From positions 1-64,000 of the forward strand of contig NZ_QJSM01000005.1 in assembly GCF_003205235.1 (NCBI RefSeq): a stretch of 64,000 nt of DNA, in the 5' to 3' direction. The notes beneath the pieces were generated by a model. That model had not been told where the DNA came from. It searched no databases and worked only from the letters and a program-made list of their open reading frames with translations. A program made the position numbers and the translations under genes. This DNA comes from Thermoplasma sp. Kam2015. Its GTDB lineage: Archaea > Thermoplasmatota > Thermoplasmata > Thermoplasmatales > Thermoplasmataceae. Positions 44,272 to 54,844 of this stretch are shown here, piece after piece. Within the stretch, counting starts at the first letter, position 1; every line of letters starts with the position of its first letter.

Positions 44272-44273
44272 GA

Positions 44274-44981
44274 CTAATCCCTGTTGTTATTTTTATTTCT
44301 TACCCTGTTTATATCTTCTTTTTCCTCTTCGGTCAGCGTTACTTCCTCCTTTTCAGCGTCGCTTATGTATTCAGGCGGGATCTCCCTCGTGAGATAGATG
44401 TCATCGTTGGATCTGTATATGTCATGGCCATCCTCGATCATGGCCTTGGCATCGATCTTCAGAATGAACGGGTCATCTATGTGATAGAGTCCGGATACGT
44501 AGGATCTCCTGTACGTACCGGAAAGATGGATCCAGCTCTTGTCTGATGGATATATGCCGGCTTCCTTTACCAGAGGGGCTTCGGCAGCTGACGACTGGTA
44601 ATAGAGCGTATCCGGAATATTATCTTCCGGCAGGTCGCTCAGATCAACGGGTATGGTGTGTCCATACACCGCCCTTATGAGTACACCTGAAACCTGATAC
44701 CTCCCCTTTGGATCGGTTTCCGCAAGATCGACTATGTGATCGAAGGTTATCCATCGCATGCCCTTGAATTTCCTGAGCACGCTGACTATACTGGATATCC
44801 TTGCATAGCCATGGCTGTCCAGCCTTATGTGATATCTTTCCGGATCATGCCTGAGTATGGCGGCAAGAGTTCTGCTTACCTCATCCACCTCTCTCTCGTT
44901 CATCAGTATCTTTCCGGGTTTTCCGCAGACCGGACATTCCCTGCCTCGATACGGGCCGTGACATATTCTGAGTTCAGGCAT
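44274..44981 (-). CDS. kptA: RNA 2'-phosphotransferase (KptA/Tpt1 family)
   Basis: A 235-residue protein with an N-terminal C4 zinc site (CHGPYRGRECPVCG) and the KptA fold: RHDPERYHIRLDSHGYARI, VYGHT and HLSGTYRRSYVSG. KptA transfers the 2'-phosphate of a spliced RNA to NAD. It ends with an acidic-then-basic tail (EEKEDINRVRNKNN). The start ATG at 44981 lies inside the last codons of prs; an in-frame ATG at 44990 is possible. Archaeal tRNA splicing does not leave such phosphates, so its role is uncertain. Confidence 0.9.
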   Translation of the reverse strand: MPELRICHGPYRGRECPVCGKPGKILMNEREVDEVSRTLAAILRHDPERYHIRLDSHGYARISSIVSVLRKFKGMRWITFDHIVDLAETDPKGRYQVSGVLIRAVYGHTIPVDLSDLPEDNIPDTLYYQSSAAEAPLVKEAGIYPSDKSWIHLSGTYRRSYVSGLYHIDDPFILKIDAKAMIEDGHDIYRSNDDIYLTREIPPEYISDAEKEEVTLTEEEKEDINRVRNKNNNRD

Positions 44982-45834
44982 ACAGACCATTTATGTAATC
45001 GCTAACTACCTGATAAACAGATATGTCAGAGAACTTTCCAGATACCGTATCTGTCACATGTATCTCATCGGCATTCTCCAGGATCTTTGACTCGCTGCTG
45101 TTGACGAAGAGGCCGTGTATTGCGGATACATATATTCTGGATGCGCCCTTCTGCCTCAGGATGGATGATGATTTGGCGATCGTTCCGCCCGTGGATATTA
45201 TATCGTCCAGGATCAGAACCTTTTTTCCCCTAATATCTATGTCTGGGGCCTTCATCTCAACAGTCCTGTCATCTATTCTCTTCTTCTCGATATAAAAATA
45301 TTTCTTGCCAAGGGATTCAGCTACATGCTTCACTCTCTCCAGACCGCCGTCGTCTGGTGAGACTATATAATCTATGTCAACGTTCCTGTAAAAGTCTATG
45401 ATGGATCTATCCGCATGCAGATTGGTAAATTTCACCTTGGAATAGCTCAGAGTCTGCTCGTCATGTATATCAACTGTGGCTATGCTTCTGCTGTACGTGG
45501 CAAATATCTCCGTGAGTATTTGGGAGGATATTGGTTCTCCGCGCTTGTATCTCTGGTGCTGCCTGGCATATCCGTAATAAGGCGCTATTATGTTCACGCT
45601 CTTGACAGCGTAATCTCTCACCGCAGAGAGGGTCAGGATCATCTCCATGATCTCCCCATCGGTATGCGTGTTGCCTATGATGAAGACATCTTCCCCGCTC
45701 ATATCGGTATCATATCGCAGATAGAGTTCTCCATCTGGAAACCGCCTCTCATCAGGCATGACAAGTTCGCTGTGAAGCTGATCTGCAACCTTTTCTGCAA
45801 GACCCGCAGATGATCGTAGGCCGATTATTTTCAT
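44974..45834 (-). CDS. prs: ribose-phosphate pyrophosphokinase
   Basis: A 286-residue PRPP synthase. Visible are PDERRFPDGELYLR, the ATP-binding loop, the RQHQRYKRGEPISS flexible loop, the basic motif and the PRPP-binding VLILDDIISTGGTIAKS. It makes PRPP from ribose 5-phosphate for nucleotide synthesis. The archaeal short form lacks the usual bacterial allosteric features. Its end overlaps the kptA start, so they share a transcript. Confidence 0.95.
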   Translation of the reverse strand: MKIIGLRSSAGLAEKVADQLHSELVMPDERRFPDGELYLRYDTDMSGEDVFIIGNTHTDGEIMEMILTLSAVRDYAVKSVNIIAPYYGYARQHQRYKRGEPISSQILTEIFATYSRSIATVDIHDEQTLSYSKVKFTNLHADRSIIDFYRNVDIDYIVSPDDGGLERVKHVAESLGKKYFYIEKKRIDDRTVEMKAPDIDIRGKKVLILDDIISTGGTIAKSSSILRQKGASRIYVSAIHGLFVNSSESKILENADEIHVTDTVSGKFSDISVYQVVSDYINGLYA

Positions 45835-46023
45835 AACGCACAGGTATGTCTATTTCTATTAAAAATTTGAGGGCATTCCAAACAGTTCAACATCCAATGC
45901 AGCACAAACGCTTGTAATATCAAATCCAGCGTATGCATAGAGTTACGGAAGCAGTTTAGGATAGATCTAAGGTTCTGCTGAGGAAGATAAAAATAGATCC
46001 AAGCCTTAATTTTACCGATACAG

Positions 46024-46761
46024 ATGCCCATAATCAGAAACACTGTTGGATCCGCATTATATGTTTATCTCAACAGGCCGGATAGAAAAAATGCCATAGA
46101 CCTGGAGACGGTATATGATCTTGAAAAGATTCTGGATGACTCCGCCTCAGACGATAGCATTCGAGCTGTTGTATTATCTGGCGAGGGAAAGGATTTCTCT
46201 GCAGGTGCGGATATAAATATGCTTGCCTCTTTTGACAGTGCATCGGCCTACGAATTCAGAATGGCCATGAACAGAGTCTCAAGAAAGATCCGTGATCTTC
46301 CGAAGCCAGTCATTGCCGTACTGAAGGGCTATTCGCTGGGAGGTGGGCTTGAAATAGCCGAATCAGCAGACATAAGGATAGCTCTAAAGGATGCCGTCAT
46401 AGGGCAGCCTGAGATATCCATAGGAATAAATGCCGGTGCTGGCGGGAACGTTATCCTGCCCAGGATAGTGGGTGCTGGTAGGGCGATGTACATGGCCATG
46501 ACCGGTAGGAAGATGAGCGCAATGGAAGCCAAGGCCATGGGCCTTGTGGATGAAGTGGTAGAGGATGAGGATCAGGTCAGATCGATAGTGGACGATATAG
46601 CCGGGAAGCCGCAGGCCACACTTCAGTATATAAAGAAGCTTGTCAATGCCTCACTGGATCTTCCGATTGATCGTGCCATGGAGGAAGAGGCGTTATATTT
46701 CTCCATGCTATTTACGAAGAAAGAAATAACGGATCTTCTGTTAAAATGGAGGAAGAGATGA
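46024..46761 (+). CDS. enoyl-CoA hydratase/crotonase-family enzyme
   Basis: A 245-residue crotonase-fold protein. The oxyanion hole comes from [15 protein letters not shown] and [20 protein letters not shown], with a Glu in GQPEISIGI. It probably hydrates enoyl-CoA in fatty-acid or amino-acid breakdown, though related isomerases share the fold. Its last four bases overlap the start region of the sugar-kinase gene, giving a two-gene operon without obvious metabolic link. Confidence 0.9.
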   Translation: MPIIRNTVGSALYVYLNRPDRKNAIDLETVYDLEKILDDSASDDSIRAVVLSGEGKDFSAGADINMLASFDSASAYEFRMAMNRVSRKIRDLPKPVIAVLKGYSLGGGLEIAESADIRIALKDAVIGQPEISIGINAGAGGNVILPRIVGAGRAMYMAMTGRKMSAMEAKAMGLVDEVVEDEDQVRSIVDDIAGKPQATLQYIKKLVNASLDLPIDRAMEEEALYFSMLFTKKEITDLLLKWRKR

Positions 46762-47756
46762 TGATCCTTGGTGTGGATGGCGGCTCAACGAAGACGCTTG
46801 CGATTGTTTTTGATGAGAGAAGCGAGTCGATAGCTGGTGTGGGGATATCAGGGCCTTCCAACTTCACGAATGCTCCGAGGGAAACTGCAACTGCAAATAT
46901 ATCAGATGCAGTCAAGAAAGCATGCTCCGAAGCCGGTGTGGACATGAGGAGCATCGATACGAAGGTCTTTGGCCTGGCAGGTATCGGAGACAGCAAAGAA
47001 GCCACCGAACTCGGTAAGGACATCGTAAGATCCATCGTCGGAAAAGCTGATGTAGTATCGGATGGCCTCGGAGCCTATAAATTCGCCAATCTGAATGAAG
47101 ACGGAGTTGTGTTTGCACCCGGAACGGGCAGCGTCGGATTTCTTAAGAAGGGAGGCGAACCAAAGCGCTTCGGCGGATGGGGATGGGTAATAGGCGATGA
47201 GGGATCTGCAAGCTGGATGGCCAAGCAGGCGATACTGCTTGCCGAACGCGAATATGATGGGATATCCGAAACTGGATTCAGGGACATAGTCATGAGCTAC
47301 TTCGGCATGGATCTATATGAGGTGGTATATGCAATCTCCAAGGAGAGGATAGCCAAACGCGTTGTTGCTGCTCTGGCACCTCACATATCCGCTATGGCCA
47401 GATCCGGAAATAAATATGCCAATTCCATATTTGAAGAGAGCTCATCCTATATCTCTGAGGTGATGAACTCAAAATCTAAGGCGCTTGGCGGTTCAGGCAG
47501 ATACTCGGTTCTGGGTGGGACTATGCTGGCAGGAGACTTTTATCAGCATATGATCAGATCCAAGACTTCCGTGCCGGTGAACATTTACTATGGATATCAG
47601 GTGGCCATAGGCGATGTGCTGATGGGTCTTGAGAAGAAGGGTGAGATTGATCTTTCAATCAGGGATAAGATCATCCGGCAGTTGAATGCCAGCCTCAAAA
47701 ATAAACCTGAGGATATAAAAGAATTCCTCTTCATGGAAAATGTGCCTGAATCTTAG
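46758..47756 (+). CDS. BadF/BadG-family ATPase, sugar-kinase-like
   Basis: A 332-residue actin-fold ATPase (ASKHA) with PHOSPHATE-1 [22 protein letters not shown]-2 [10 protein letters not shown] and the adenosine motif [25 protein letters not shown] is characteristic of N-acetylglucosamine kinase/glucokinase relatives in the BadF family. It probably phosphorylates a hexose or amino sugar; the alternatives are 2-hydroxyacyl-CoA dehydratase activators, but their cysteine motif is not present. I use the ATG at 46758 with GGAGG upstream. Confidence 0.85.
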   Translation: MMILGVDGGSTKTLAIVFDERSESIAGVGISGPSNFTNAPRETATANISDAVKKACSEAGVDMRSIDTKVFGLAGIGDSKEATELGKDIVRSIVGKADVVSDGLGAYKFANLNEDGVVFAPGTGSVGFLKKGGEPKRFGGWGWVIGDEGSASWMAKQAILLAEREYDGISETGFRDIVMSYFGMDLYEVVYAISKERIAKRVVAALAPHISAMARSGNKYANSIFEESSSYISEVMNSKSKALGGSGRYSVLGGTMLAGDFYQHMIRSKTSVPVNIYYGYQVAIGDVLMGLEKKGEIDLSIRDKIIRQLNASLKNKPEDIKEFLFMENVPES

Positions 47757-49519
47757 GATAACCTCCTCTTCTCCATCTCAAATTCCCTCATCAAATCCTC
47801 AGGTATTCCCCCTATGTGACTGAAATATTCACCAATGTTTCTCATCTCCTCTCTCCATCCCTCTCTGTCTATCCTGAACAGTTCCTCGAGATCATGCGTT
47901 GAGAGGTTAAGCCCCTCCAGGTTGATCTTCTCCGGTATGTATCCTATGGGCGTCTCAACGGCATTATCGTTGTGATCCAGGCGGTATATGATCCACTCTA
48001 TGACCCTGAAATTCTCAGAGAAACCTGGCCATATGAAGGAACCATCAGCCCTTCTCCTGAACCAGTTGACGTAGAATATCTTAGGCTTGTACCTAAGCTT
48101 CTGCCCCACCTCTATCCAGTGCTTAAAGTAATCAGCTATGTTGTATCCGCAGAAAGGCCTCATGGCCATAGGATCTCTCCTTAACTCGCCGACTTTACCT
48201 TCGGATGCAGCAGTTTTCTCAACACCCATTGTGGCGCCCATGAACACGCCGTGATTCCAGTTGAACGCCTCGTACACGAGCGGAATAAGGGACGCGCGCC
48301 TTCCACCGAACAGTATGGCAGAAACTGGAACGCCATCCGGATCGTTTATCTTTTCCGACAGGAATGGATAATTTGCCAGAGGTGAGGTGAATCTGGAGTT
48401 TGGATGCGCTATTGGTTCTCCATTTGGCTTTCTGAGGATGCCTTTCCAGTCGTACAATTGGTCATCGACGGGATCGAGCCCTTCCCACCACGGTTCGCCG
48501 GTCTTTGTCAGGCCTGTGTTTGTGAATATGGTGTCCTTAGTCAGCGTTAGCATTGCATTCCTGTTTGTCCTGTGGTTAGTCCCAGGCACAACTGCAAAGA
48601 ATCCGTTCTCAGGATTGGTCGCATGCAGTTTGCCATTCTCTATCTTCATCCAGGATATGTCATCGCTGAGGAGCCTTGTCTTCCAGCCAGCATCTGCATA
48701 ATGCTTTGGCGGATTTATCATGGAAAGGTTTGTCTTTCCGCTTGCACTGGGAAATGCCCCAGTTATGTAGATCTTTCTGCCACGCGGATCCTCCACCTCA
48801 AGCAACAGCATGTGCTCTGCCAACCAACCCTCAGATCTGGCCTTCACTGAGGCTATCCTCAGTGCATGGCATTTTTTGCTTAGCAGAGCATTTCCGCCAT
48901 AGTTTGTGTTGACACTGAGTATATCCGCATCAACACCTTCAGGCTTGTCCCAGGGAAGATGTATTATGTACTTGCTGTTCGGATCGAGGGTTCCGGTTGC
49001 ATGTACTCCTTTTACAAATCGATCAGGGATTTTCTGCATGATCTGTTTTCCCATCCTGGTTATGTAGTGCAGATTGAGGACGACATATTTGCTGTCCGTG
49101 ATCTCTACGCCATAGTCCGTGAACCTTGAATCTAGTGGACCAAGTGCATATGGTATTACGTACATCGTCTTTCCACGATAGGCATTCCTGAAAAACCTGT
49201 TCCACACATCTCTTGCCTGTTCCAGCGACATATAATTGTTGAGATTTCCGACCATCTTGCTATCCGGAGCGGCAATGAAGGTACGTTCCTCGCTTCTGGC
49301 TACATCTGTCCTATCACTTCTGTAAATGAATGAATTGGGATAGTGATCCTTGTTCAGCTCTATGAATTCTCCAGATCTAACCATTTCGCCCGCTATCTGG
49401 GCAAATTCTTCTCTTGACCCATCACAGACCAAAACATTCTCAGGATCCGTGAACTTTTTGATAGATTCTATCCATCTCAATGCATTTTTGTTAAGTTCTG
49501 TTTCATTCAGCGCGAGCAT
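47753..49519 (-). CDS. pckG: phosphoenolpyruvate carboxykinase (GTP)
   Basis: A 588-residue GTP-type PEPCK. The P-loop is [12 protein letters not shown], the metal and active-site segment LLSDDISWM, the guanine-binding FGGRRAS, and the signature FCGYN is conserved. It converts oxaloacetate to PEP in gluconeogenesis or the reverse. The 4-base overlap of its stop with the convergent kinase end is tail to tail. Thermoplasma grows on peptides, so gluconeogenesis is expected. Confidence 0.96.
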   Translation of the reverse strand: MLALNETELNKNALRWIESIKKFTDPENVLVCDGSREEFAQIAGEMVRSGEFIELNKDHYPNSFIYRSDRTDVARSEERTFIAAPDSKMVGNLNNYMSLEQARDVWNRFFRNAYRGKTMYVIPYALGPLDSRFTDYGVEITDSKYVVLNLHYITRMGKQIMQKIPDRFVKGVHATGTLDPNSKYIIHLPWDKPEGVDADILSVNTNYGGNALLSKKCHALRIASVKARSEGWLAEHMLLLEVEDPRGRKIYITGAFPSASGKTNLSMINPPKHYADAGWKTRLLSDDISWMKIENGKLHATNPENGFFAVVPGTNHRTNRNAMLTLTKDTIFTNTGLTKTGEPWWEGLDPVDDQLYDWKGILRKPNGEPIAHPNSRFTSPLANYPFLSEKINDPDGVPVSAILFGGRRASLIPLVYEAFNWNHGVFMGATMGVEKTAASEGKVGELRRDPMAMRPFCGYNIADYFKHWIEVGQKLRYKPKIFYVNWFRRRADGSFIWPGFSENFRVIEWIIYRLDHNDNAVETPIGYIPEKINLEGLNLSTHDLEELFRIDREGWREEMRNIGEYFSHIGGIPEDLMREFEMEKRRLS

Positions 49520-49719
49520 AATGATTCTACGAAAAAATGGTATATATAAATATCTGAGGTGGTGTTTATAGGTTGCATGTAAAATAATCCCTGATTTTTC
49601 TAGGCAGGCAACAGATTTATTGTATGATCCGTTTAAATTATTAAATATAACGAATAAAAATATATGAATATAAAAAACTATAATTTAAAGAAACAAACGC
49701 AAATTTTATATGAAGTTCA

Positions 49720-50445
49720 TTATGCGGGTGAAAGTTCAAATTCTATGCGTTTGTTTTTCCTTCCCTTATTCTCTATCTTTCTCAGGATTATGCGACCAAC
49801 CTCCTTTGTATTTGCAACATGCGTTCCGCCGTCTGATTGTTCGTCAAGGCCTTCAATGACTATTATCCTCACAACTGGCAATGATTCTATCAGTTTTCTT
49901 CCAGGCTCTGTTCTTGCCAGATTTGGCCTTTTCAACGCTTCCTCCCTGCTTATGTTCTCCGCGTAGACACGATGGCCTTCGGCTATGAACTCATTGGCCT
50001 CTTCTATGATCTGATCGACGAATTCCTTGGTGAAGTTCTCTATATTCATGTCTATTCGGGATCTGTCTTCATATATCTGGCCGCCTGTGAGCAGGGCTTC
50101 GGAGTTGTGCTTTGCAGAAACTATGCCATCCAGTATGTGTATGGCCGTGTGGTATCTCATATGCGCATATCTTCTCTGCCAGTCTATGATACCATGTATA
50201 CTATCGCCGGGTTGCAATCCGTCAGCGTTTTCCAGAATATGGATCACATCATCTCCCTGCTTCTGCACATCGATCACTCTGTATCTTGCATCTCCCTTTA
50301 GGATAACGCCAACGTCATTGGGCTGACCCCCTCCTGTTGGATAAAATGCTGTGCGGTTCAAAATCAGCCTGTTAGAATCCACAGAAACTATTTCCGCATC
50401 GAATTCCTTCAGGTACATGTTGTCATAATAGATCTTTTCGGTCAC
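49720..50445 (-). CDS. alaX: alanyl-tRNA editing protein AlaX
   Basis: A 241-residue free-standing editing protein of the AlaRS/ThrRS second domain family. The N-terminal AlaRS-like domain (LNRTAFYPTGGGQPNDVG) is followed by the zinc site HTAIH and QSDGGTHVANTKEVG. The usual editing motif Cys in CGGTH is Asp here, as in many archaeal AlaX proteins. It clears Ser-tRNA-Ala made by error. It is divergent from the disulfide oxidoreductase gene. Confidence 0.92.
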   Translation of the reverse strand: MTEKIYYDNMYLKEFDAEIVSVDSNRLILNRTAFYPTGGGQPNDVGVILKGDARYRVIDVQKQGDDVIHILENADGLQPGDSIHGIIDWQRRYAHMRYHTAIHILDGIVSAKHNSEALLTGGQIYEDRSRIDMNIENFTKEFVDQIIEEANEFIAEGHRVYAENISREEALKRPNLARTEPGRKLIESLPVVRIIVIEGLDEQSDGGTHVANTKEVGRIILRKIENKGRKNKRIEFELSPA

Positions 50446-50541
50446 GGTGTAGAGTATCCATTCATACTTTAAACAGTTTAGTATTTCACGATAAACAGAT
50501 CTGTGTAGTAAGATTTAAATATAATAAAAAAATGCCTATCC

Positions 50542-51204
50542 ATGGCAAATCTGATAAGAAAAGAAGACAGAGAATACCTAAAGGGAGAGTTTGACAAGTA
50601 TCTGAAAAATGATGTTGATCTTGTGGTTTTCACTTCAAATGATGAGAACTGCAGGTATTGCAAGGAGACCGTACAGCTCGCCACTGAAGTTTCTGAGATC
50701 AATCCAAAGATTCACCTGAAGGTTTACAACTTCGATGAAGATAAGGAAATGGTGAAAAAATACGGTGTGGAGAAATATCCAGCCACCATAGTTTCCAAGG
50801 CGGGTGTCGAGGACGGAAGAATAGTGTATTATGGTCTTCCATCTGGTTATGAATTTGGTTCACTCATAGAGGATCTGAAGAACGTATCCATAGGAGAGGC
50901 AGATGTCTCATCCAAGGCAGCCGAGCTCATATCAAAGATAGACAAGCCAATAACGATAAAGGTATACGTTACGCCTACATGTCCGTATTGCCCAAGAGCG
51001 GTTGGAACGGCGCATAAATTCGCGCTCCTGAATCCCAACATAAAGGGCGAAATGATCGAGGCTCTGGAATTCGAGAATGAAGCTGAAGAGGTTGGGGTTT
51101 CTAGCGTTCCTCACATAGTTATAAACAATGATGTGACCTTCATTGGGGCCTATCCAGACGACCAGTTCGCCGAATACGTCATGGAAGCCTACGATCATCA
51201 GTAA
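50542..51204 (+). CDS. protein disulfide oxidoreductase (PDO, glutaredoxin-like)
   Basis: A 220-residue protein made of two thioredoxin folds, as in thermophilic archaeal PDO. Active-site pairs are C37/C40 (CRYC) in the first half and C147/C150 (CPYC) in the second. The cis-Pro loops are KYPAT and SVPHI. It forms or reduces disulfides in the cytoplasm of thermophiles, where intracellular disulfides are common. A TTTAAATATAATA-type TATA box precedes the ATG. Confidence 0.93.
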   Translation: MANLIRKEDREYLKGEFDKYLKNDVDLVVFTSNDENCRYCKETVQLATEVSEINPKIHLKVYNFDEDKEMVKKYGVEKYPATIVSKAGVEDGRIVYYGLPSGYEFGSLIEDLKNVSIGEADVSSKAAELISKIDKPITIKVYVTPTCPYCPRAVGTAHKFALLNPNIKGEMIEALEFENEAEEVGVSSVPHIVINNDVTFIGAYPDDQFAEYVMEAYDHQ

Positions 51205-51369
51205 ATTAAATATTTACTATTTTTTGTAATATTTTATTTTGGTTCTTCATTCTATTATATAAATATTTCTCAGAAATTCCGTATTTTCTTTGTCTTGGAT
51301 TTATATCTGGTTATTTTATCATAGATACAATAATGTATTTTTAATGCATATATTTCATTGAGCAAAAAG

Positions 51370-51377
51370 TTAAATAA
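51370..51377 (+). promoter_or_regulatory. TATA box of the sugar ABC transporter operon
   Basis: TTAAATAA-type sequence lies 21 to 28 bases before the ATG at 51398, predicting a leaderless transcript. The region from 51205 to 51397 is otherwise very AT-rich, with a T6 run (51220-51225) that may end the preceding transcript. Confidence 0.5.
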
Positions 51378-51397
51378 TCTATTTTTGATTATACACT

Positions 51398-52876
51398 ATG
51401 GACAGTAGTAATGATGGTAACAATAACAAGGGTACTAACTATCAGCCCCCTTCAGGCGGTGGTTATAGGCCACCTTCAGCTGGTAAGAAGAACCGAAAGC
51501 TTGTGTGGGCTGTGGTTGCTGTCGTTATAATAGTTGTAGTTGCAACAGTAAGTGTTGAGGCCTATTATTCGAACAAGGCAGCACACACAATAACAATATG
51601 GAGCTCTCAGAGCGCCGGTGGAGAAACGCAGGTCTTCGATCAAGCGGTTAAGGCATTCGAGGCAAAATATCCAAATATAACGCTATCAATTGATACTGCC
51701 GTGAATGTTGGGTCAGCCTCCACGTATCTGACAGCCGCCCATGCTGGCAAAGCACCAAATGTATATAGAGATACAAGCGACGATGCAGCTGTTCTATGGG
51801 CCTCTGGATCGCTCATCAACATGAGTGATGAATTCAACAGTTCATATTTTGCTCAATTTGAGCCAGCCGCTCTCAATGACTGGACATATCACGGTAGCAT
51901 ATATGGAATACCCATAAACATAAATGGAAATGCACTGTACTACAACAAAATGTACGTCAAGACGCCTCCAAAAACAATCTACCAGCTAATCCAGGAAGCA
52001 AAGAATGTGACTGGAAAGACGAGTCCAAATGGTAAAACTGTATATGGATTCCCATACGGGCTTGGACTCTGGTATGGATATAACGCCGCGGCCTGGTTCC
52101 CTGCATTCAACGCGACAATATTTAATGCCTCTATGTATCCGCAGCTTAACTCGGTAAATTCCACAAAGACAATAGGCTTCCTTTACAACCTTACATATGT
52201 ATATAAGGTTAGCCCTACCGGTCTCAGCACGACGAATGATGTAATATCGATGTTTGAGGATAATGAGTCCGCATTCATAGAGGAAGGGCCTTGGATGCAG
52301 GCCACCTTCGAAAGCTATCTTGGTAACAATCTCGGTGTGGCACCATTGCCTTACAACAATGTGACGGGCAGCTGGGTTGAGCCTATCTGGGGTTCAATAG
52401 GATATGTTGTATCCAACAGCAAAGCCAGTGGAGCAAATCCGACACAGATATGGGCATCAATACAGTTTGTTAAGATGATGACGAACATAACAAACCAGGA
52501 ACTGTTGTTCAAAGAAGCAGGCGATTTCCCATCTGCAATAGCAGCCAATAGCTGGGCAGTTGCTCATAACTCCACAGATCCGTTCGCAAAGTACTGGTTT
52601 GAACAGGAAGAACATACGCAGATCCAGCCTAATTATCTCGCTTTCAATGCATACTGGACTCCATTCAATACGCAGATGTATGCACTGTATGTCGGTGGCC
52701 ATGGTAACATAACACAAGCTGCAAATGCGCTGGAGCAACAGATAATCTCGACGATGAAGTCCGCAGGATATCCACCATTCATTTCGGCAACGACCATCTC
52801 TTTACTGCAGACATCATCCGTCAGTGAAAACATATTTTTCTTTGCAGAGAGCTATGGTAATGTGATAAGATTATAA
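51398..52876 (+). CDS. extracellular sugar-binding protein of an ABC transporter
   Basis: A 492-residue MalE-like (type 1) solute-binding protein. Residues 1 to about 32 are a Gly/Pro/Asn-rich tail with basic end (QPPSGGGYRPPS then GKKNRK), followed by a membrane helix (about 33-53) and the outside domain beginning ITIWSSQSAGGE. Unlike most binding proteins it has no signal peptidase site or lipobox, so it is a type II anchored protein. Many N-x-S/T sites indicate glycosylation. It is the first gene of an operon with two permeases and binds a maltodextrin-like or similar sugar, inferred from context. Confidence 0.9.
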   Translation: MDSSNDGNNNKGTNYQPPSGGGYRPPSAGKKNRKLVWAVVAVVIIVVVATVSVEAYYSNKAAHTITIWSSQSAGGETQVFDQAVKAFEAKYPNITLSIDTAVNVGSASTYLTAAHAGKAPNVYRDTSDDAAVLWASGSLINMSDEFNSSYFAQFEPAALNDWTYHGSIYGIPININGNALYYNKMYVKTPPKTIYQLIQEAKNVTGKTSPNGKTVYGFPYGLGLWYGYNAAAWFPAFNATIFNASMYPQLNSVNSTKTIGFLYNLTYVYKVSPTGLSTTNDVISMFEDNESAFIEEGPWMQATFESYLGNNLGVAPLPYNNVTGSWVEPIWGSIGYVVSNSKASGANPTQIWASIQFVKMMTNITNQELLFKEAGDFPSAIAANSWAVAHNSTDPFAKYWFEQEEHTQIQPNYLAFNAYWTPFNTQMYALYVGGHGNITQAANALEQQIISTMKSAGYPPFISATTISLLQTSSVSENIFFFAESYGNVIRL

Positions 52877-52895
52877 ATAAAATAAGGCTATAGAA

Positions 52896-53810
52896 ATGAA
52901 AAGCATGAAAACATTGAATTTTTCAAATTTTTTCAATAAATCCTATGACTGGAAGAGTATAATATACGTGATACCAGTAATAGCCGTTCTTGTCTTTCTG
53001 GATTTTTATCCTATAGGCGTTGGCGTCTATTTTTCATTCACAAATCTCAACGTGATACATTTCTATAACTATAGTTTTATAGGATTTGCAAATTATATTG
53101 CAATACTTACATCAAGCGCCTTTCCTCAGATAATACTGCATACAATTATCTGGAGCGTTGGAAGTACCGTGTTGATGGTACCTATGGGATTCGCGCTTGC
53201 ACTGATCATAAATCAGAAAGGCCTGATAGGCAAGCGATTTTATAGAACTTTGATACTCTTTCCATGGGCGTATCCAGCATTCATAACATTGCTGATATGG
53301 AAGAACATGCTCAGCTATCATTTCGGGATAATAAACGAAGTTCTTAATGCCTTGGGATTGAAGGGGCTTTTCTGGCTTGGAAGTCCATCTCTAGCCATGC
53401 TCTCTTTGATCCTTGTTAATCTATGGTTATCATTTCCGTATTATACCTACGTATTTACGGCCTCCATACAGAGCATACCATCTGAATTATACGATGCAGC
53501 GGAGATGGATGGATACGGTACCCTGCGAACTCTGAGAAGAATAACGCTACCGATGCTCAGCAGGCAGTTTGCCTTCATAACAATATTTGGTTTCATATTC
53601 ACATGGAATAATTTCTATCCAGTTTTTCTACTGACAGGTGGCGGACCTCTTATATCGACCCAGATACTTATAACCTATTCATATTATGAAGCATTCACAT
53701 ACCTTGCCTATGGTGTTGGAATAGCTTATGCAATAATATCAATATTGATACTGCTGGTGCTTGTAGTTCTTGCTAACAAATATACCAAGATGATGCAGGT
53801 TCTATATTAG
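52896..53810 (+). CDS. sugar ABC transporter permease (MalF-like)
   Basis: A 304-residue membrane protein with about six hydrophobic segments, and the EAA loop in the form YDAAEMDGYGTLRTLRRITLPML, which docks the ATPase. It starts 20 bases after the binding-protein stop. With the following permease it makes the membrane channel for sugar import. The start MKSMKTLN is the first in-frame ATG; the second, three codons on, is also possible. Confidence 0.92.
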   Translation: MKSMKTLNFSNFFNKSYDWKSIIYVIPVIAVLVFLDFYPIGVGVYFSFTNLNVIHFYNYSFIGFANYIAILTSSAFPQIILHTIIWSVGSTVLMVPMGFALALIINQKGLIGKRFYRTLILFPWAYPAFITLLIWKNMLSYHFGIINEVLNALGLKGLFWLGSPSLAMLSLILVNLWLSFPYYTYVFTASIQSIPSELYDAAEMDGYGTLRTLRRITLPMLSRQFAFITIFGFIFTWNNFYPVFLLTGGGPLISTQILITYSYYEAFTYLAYGVGIAYAIISILILLVLVVLANKYTKMMQVLY

Positions 53811-53818
53811 GTGATCTG

Positions 53819-54730
53819 ATGGAAGAGTCAAACGAAAATAAGGAAATAAGGCGTCCAAGATATGCAGAGGCTTATTATAAGAAGAATACGTATTATAAAC
53901 GCATATCCATAATCAAGAAGATACTTTCTCACATAATACTGATAATAGTGGGAGTATATTCTATTTTCCCAATCTATTACGTGATACTTACATCGTTAAG
54001 TTCGGTGAACAGTATCGCCGAGACCAGCTTATCTGATCTCCTCCCAAAGTTCTTCTCACTTTCAAACTATTATCTGATATTATTCAAATATCCCTTTCTA
54101 ACGTGGCTTGGAAACACGCTAATATTCTGCACGGCATCTACAGCTATAGGGATAGCGTTCGCCATCATAGCTGGGATAGGTATGTCTAGATTTAATATAC
54201 CTGGAAAAAAGGCAATACTGTATATGATGCTGATACTCACTATGTTTCCTTTTGTTGTTATGGTTATTCCACTCTACTTTATGTTCGCAACGTTACATCT
54301 TATCGATACCTATCAGGGCCTGATCTTGGCATATACAGGTGGTGCGCTCGTTTATTCATCATGGCTCATAATGAACTACGTCAACTCGCTTCCCAGGGAT
54401 TATGAGGAAGCTGCACAATTGGATGGTCTGACTCAGTCTCAAGCTTTGTTCAGGATCCTTGTTCCGATGTCAAGACCGGTGATAATATTTGCAACGCTTG
54501 TTGCATTTATGGGCCCATATACAGACTATGCACTTGCAGGTCAATTCATCACAACTCCAAGCATGTACACCCTAGCTATAGGTCTCTATTACACATCCAC
54601 AGGCACTGTGGTGATGAATTACAATGTCTATGCTGCATTCTCGGTGTTGATGGGCTTACCATTGTTCATACTGTTCTTCGTGTTTCAAAAGTATCTGGTG
54701 ACAGGATTTAGCCTCGCTACGTATAAATAA
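53819..54730 (+). CDS. sugar ABC transporter permease (MalG-like)
   Basis: A 303-residue MalG-type permease. A charged N-terminal tail of about 40 residues is followed by six hydrophobic segments; the EAA loop reads YEEAAQLDGLTQSQALFRILVPM. It starts 9 bases after the MalF-like gene with a GGTGA ribosome site overlapping the gap. It ends just before the promoter of the GH57 gene. Confidence 0.92.
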   Translation: MEESNENKEIRRPRYAEAYYKKNTYYKRISIIKKILSHIILIIVGVYSIFPIYYVILTSLSSVNSIAETSLSDLLPKFFSLSNYYLILFKYPFLTWLGNTLIFCTASTAIGIAFAIIAGIGMSRFNIPGKKAILYMMLILTMFPFVVMVIPLYFMFATLHLIDTYQGLILAYTGGALVYSSWLIMNYVNSLPRDYEEAAQLDGLTQSQALFRILVPMSRPVIIFATLVAFMGPYTDYALAGQFITTPSMYTLAIGLYYTSTGTVVMNYNVYAAFSVLMGLPLFILFFVFQKYLVTGFSLATYK

Positions 54731-54844
54731 TCGCATATGGAATAAAAGCTGAAAATATTTAGATATTTTTCAATAGAATATTTTTATTCTTTTGTTATAG
54801 GCATATAGTAAAAAATATTTATAGAGAGAAGAGTTTATTATACC

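Noticed and set aside
45831-46043. 70-residue minus-strand frame upstream of prs
   Set aside because: Covers the divergent promoter region; composition is random-like and the prs start is clear without it.
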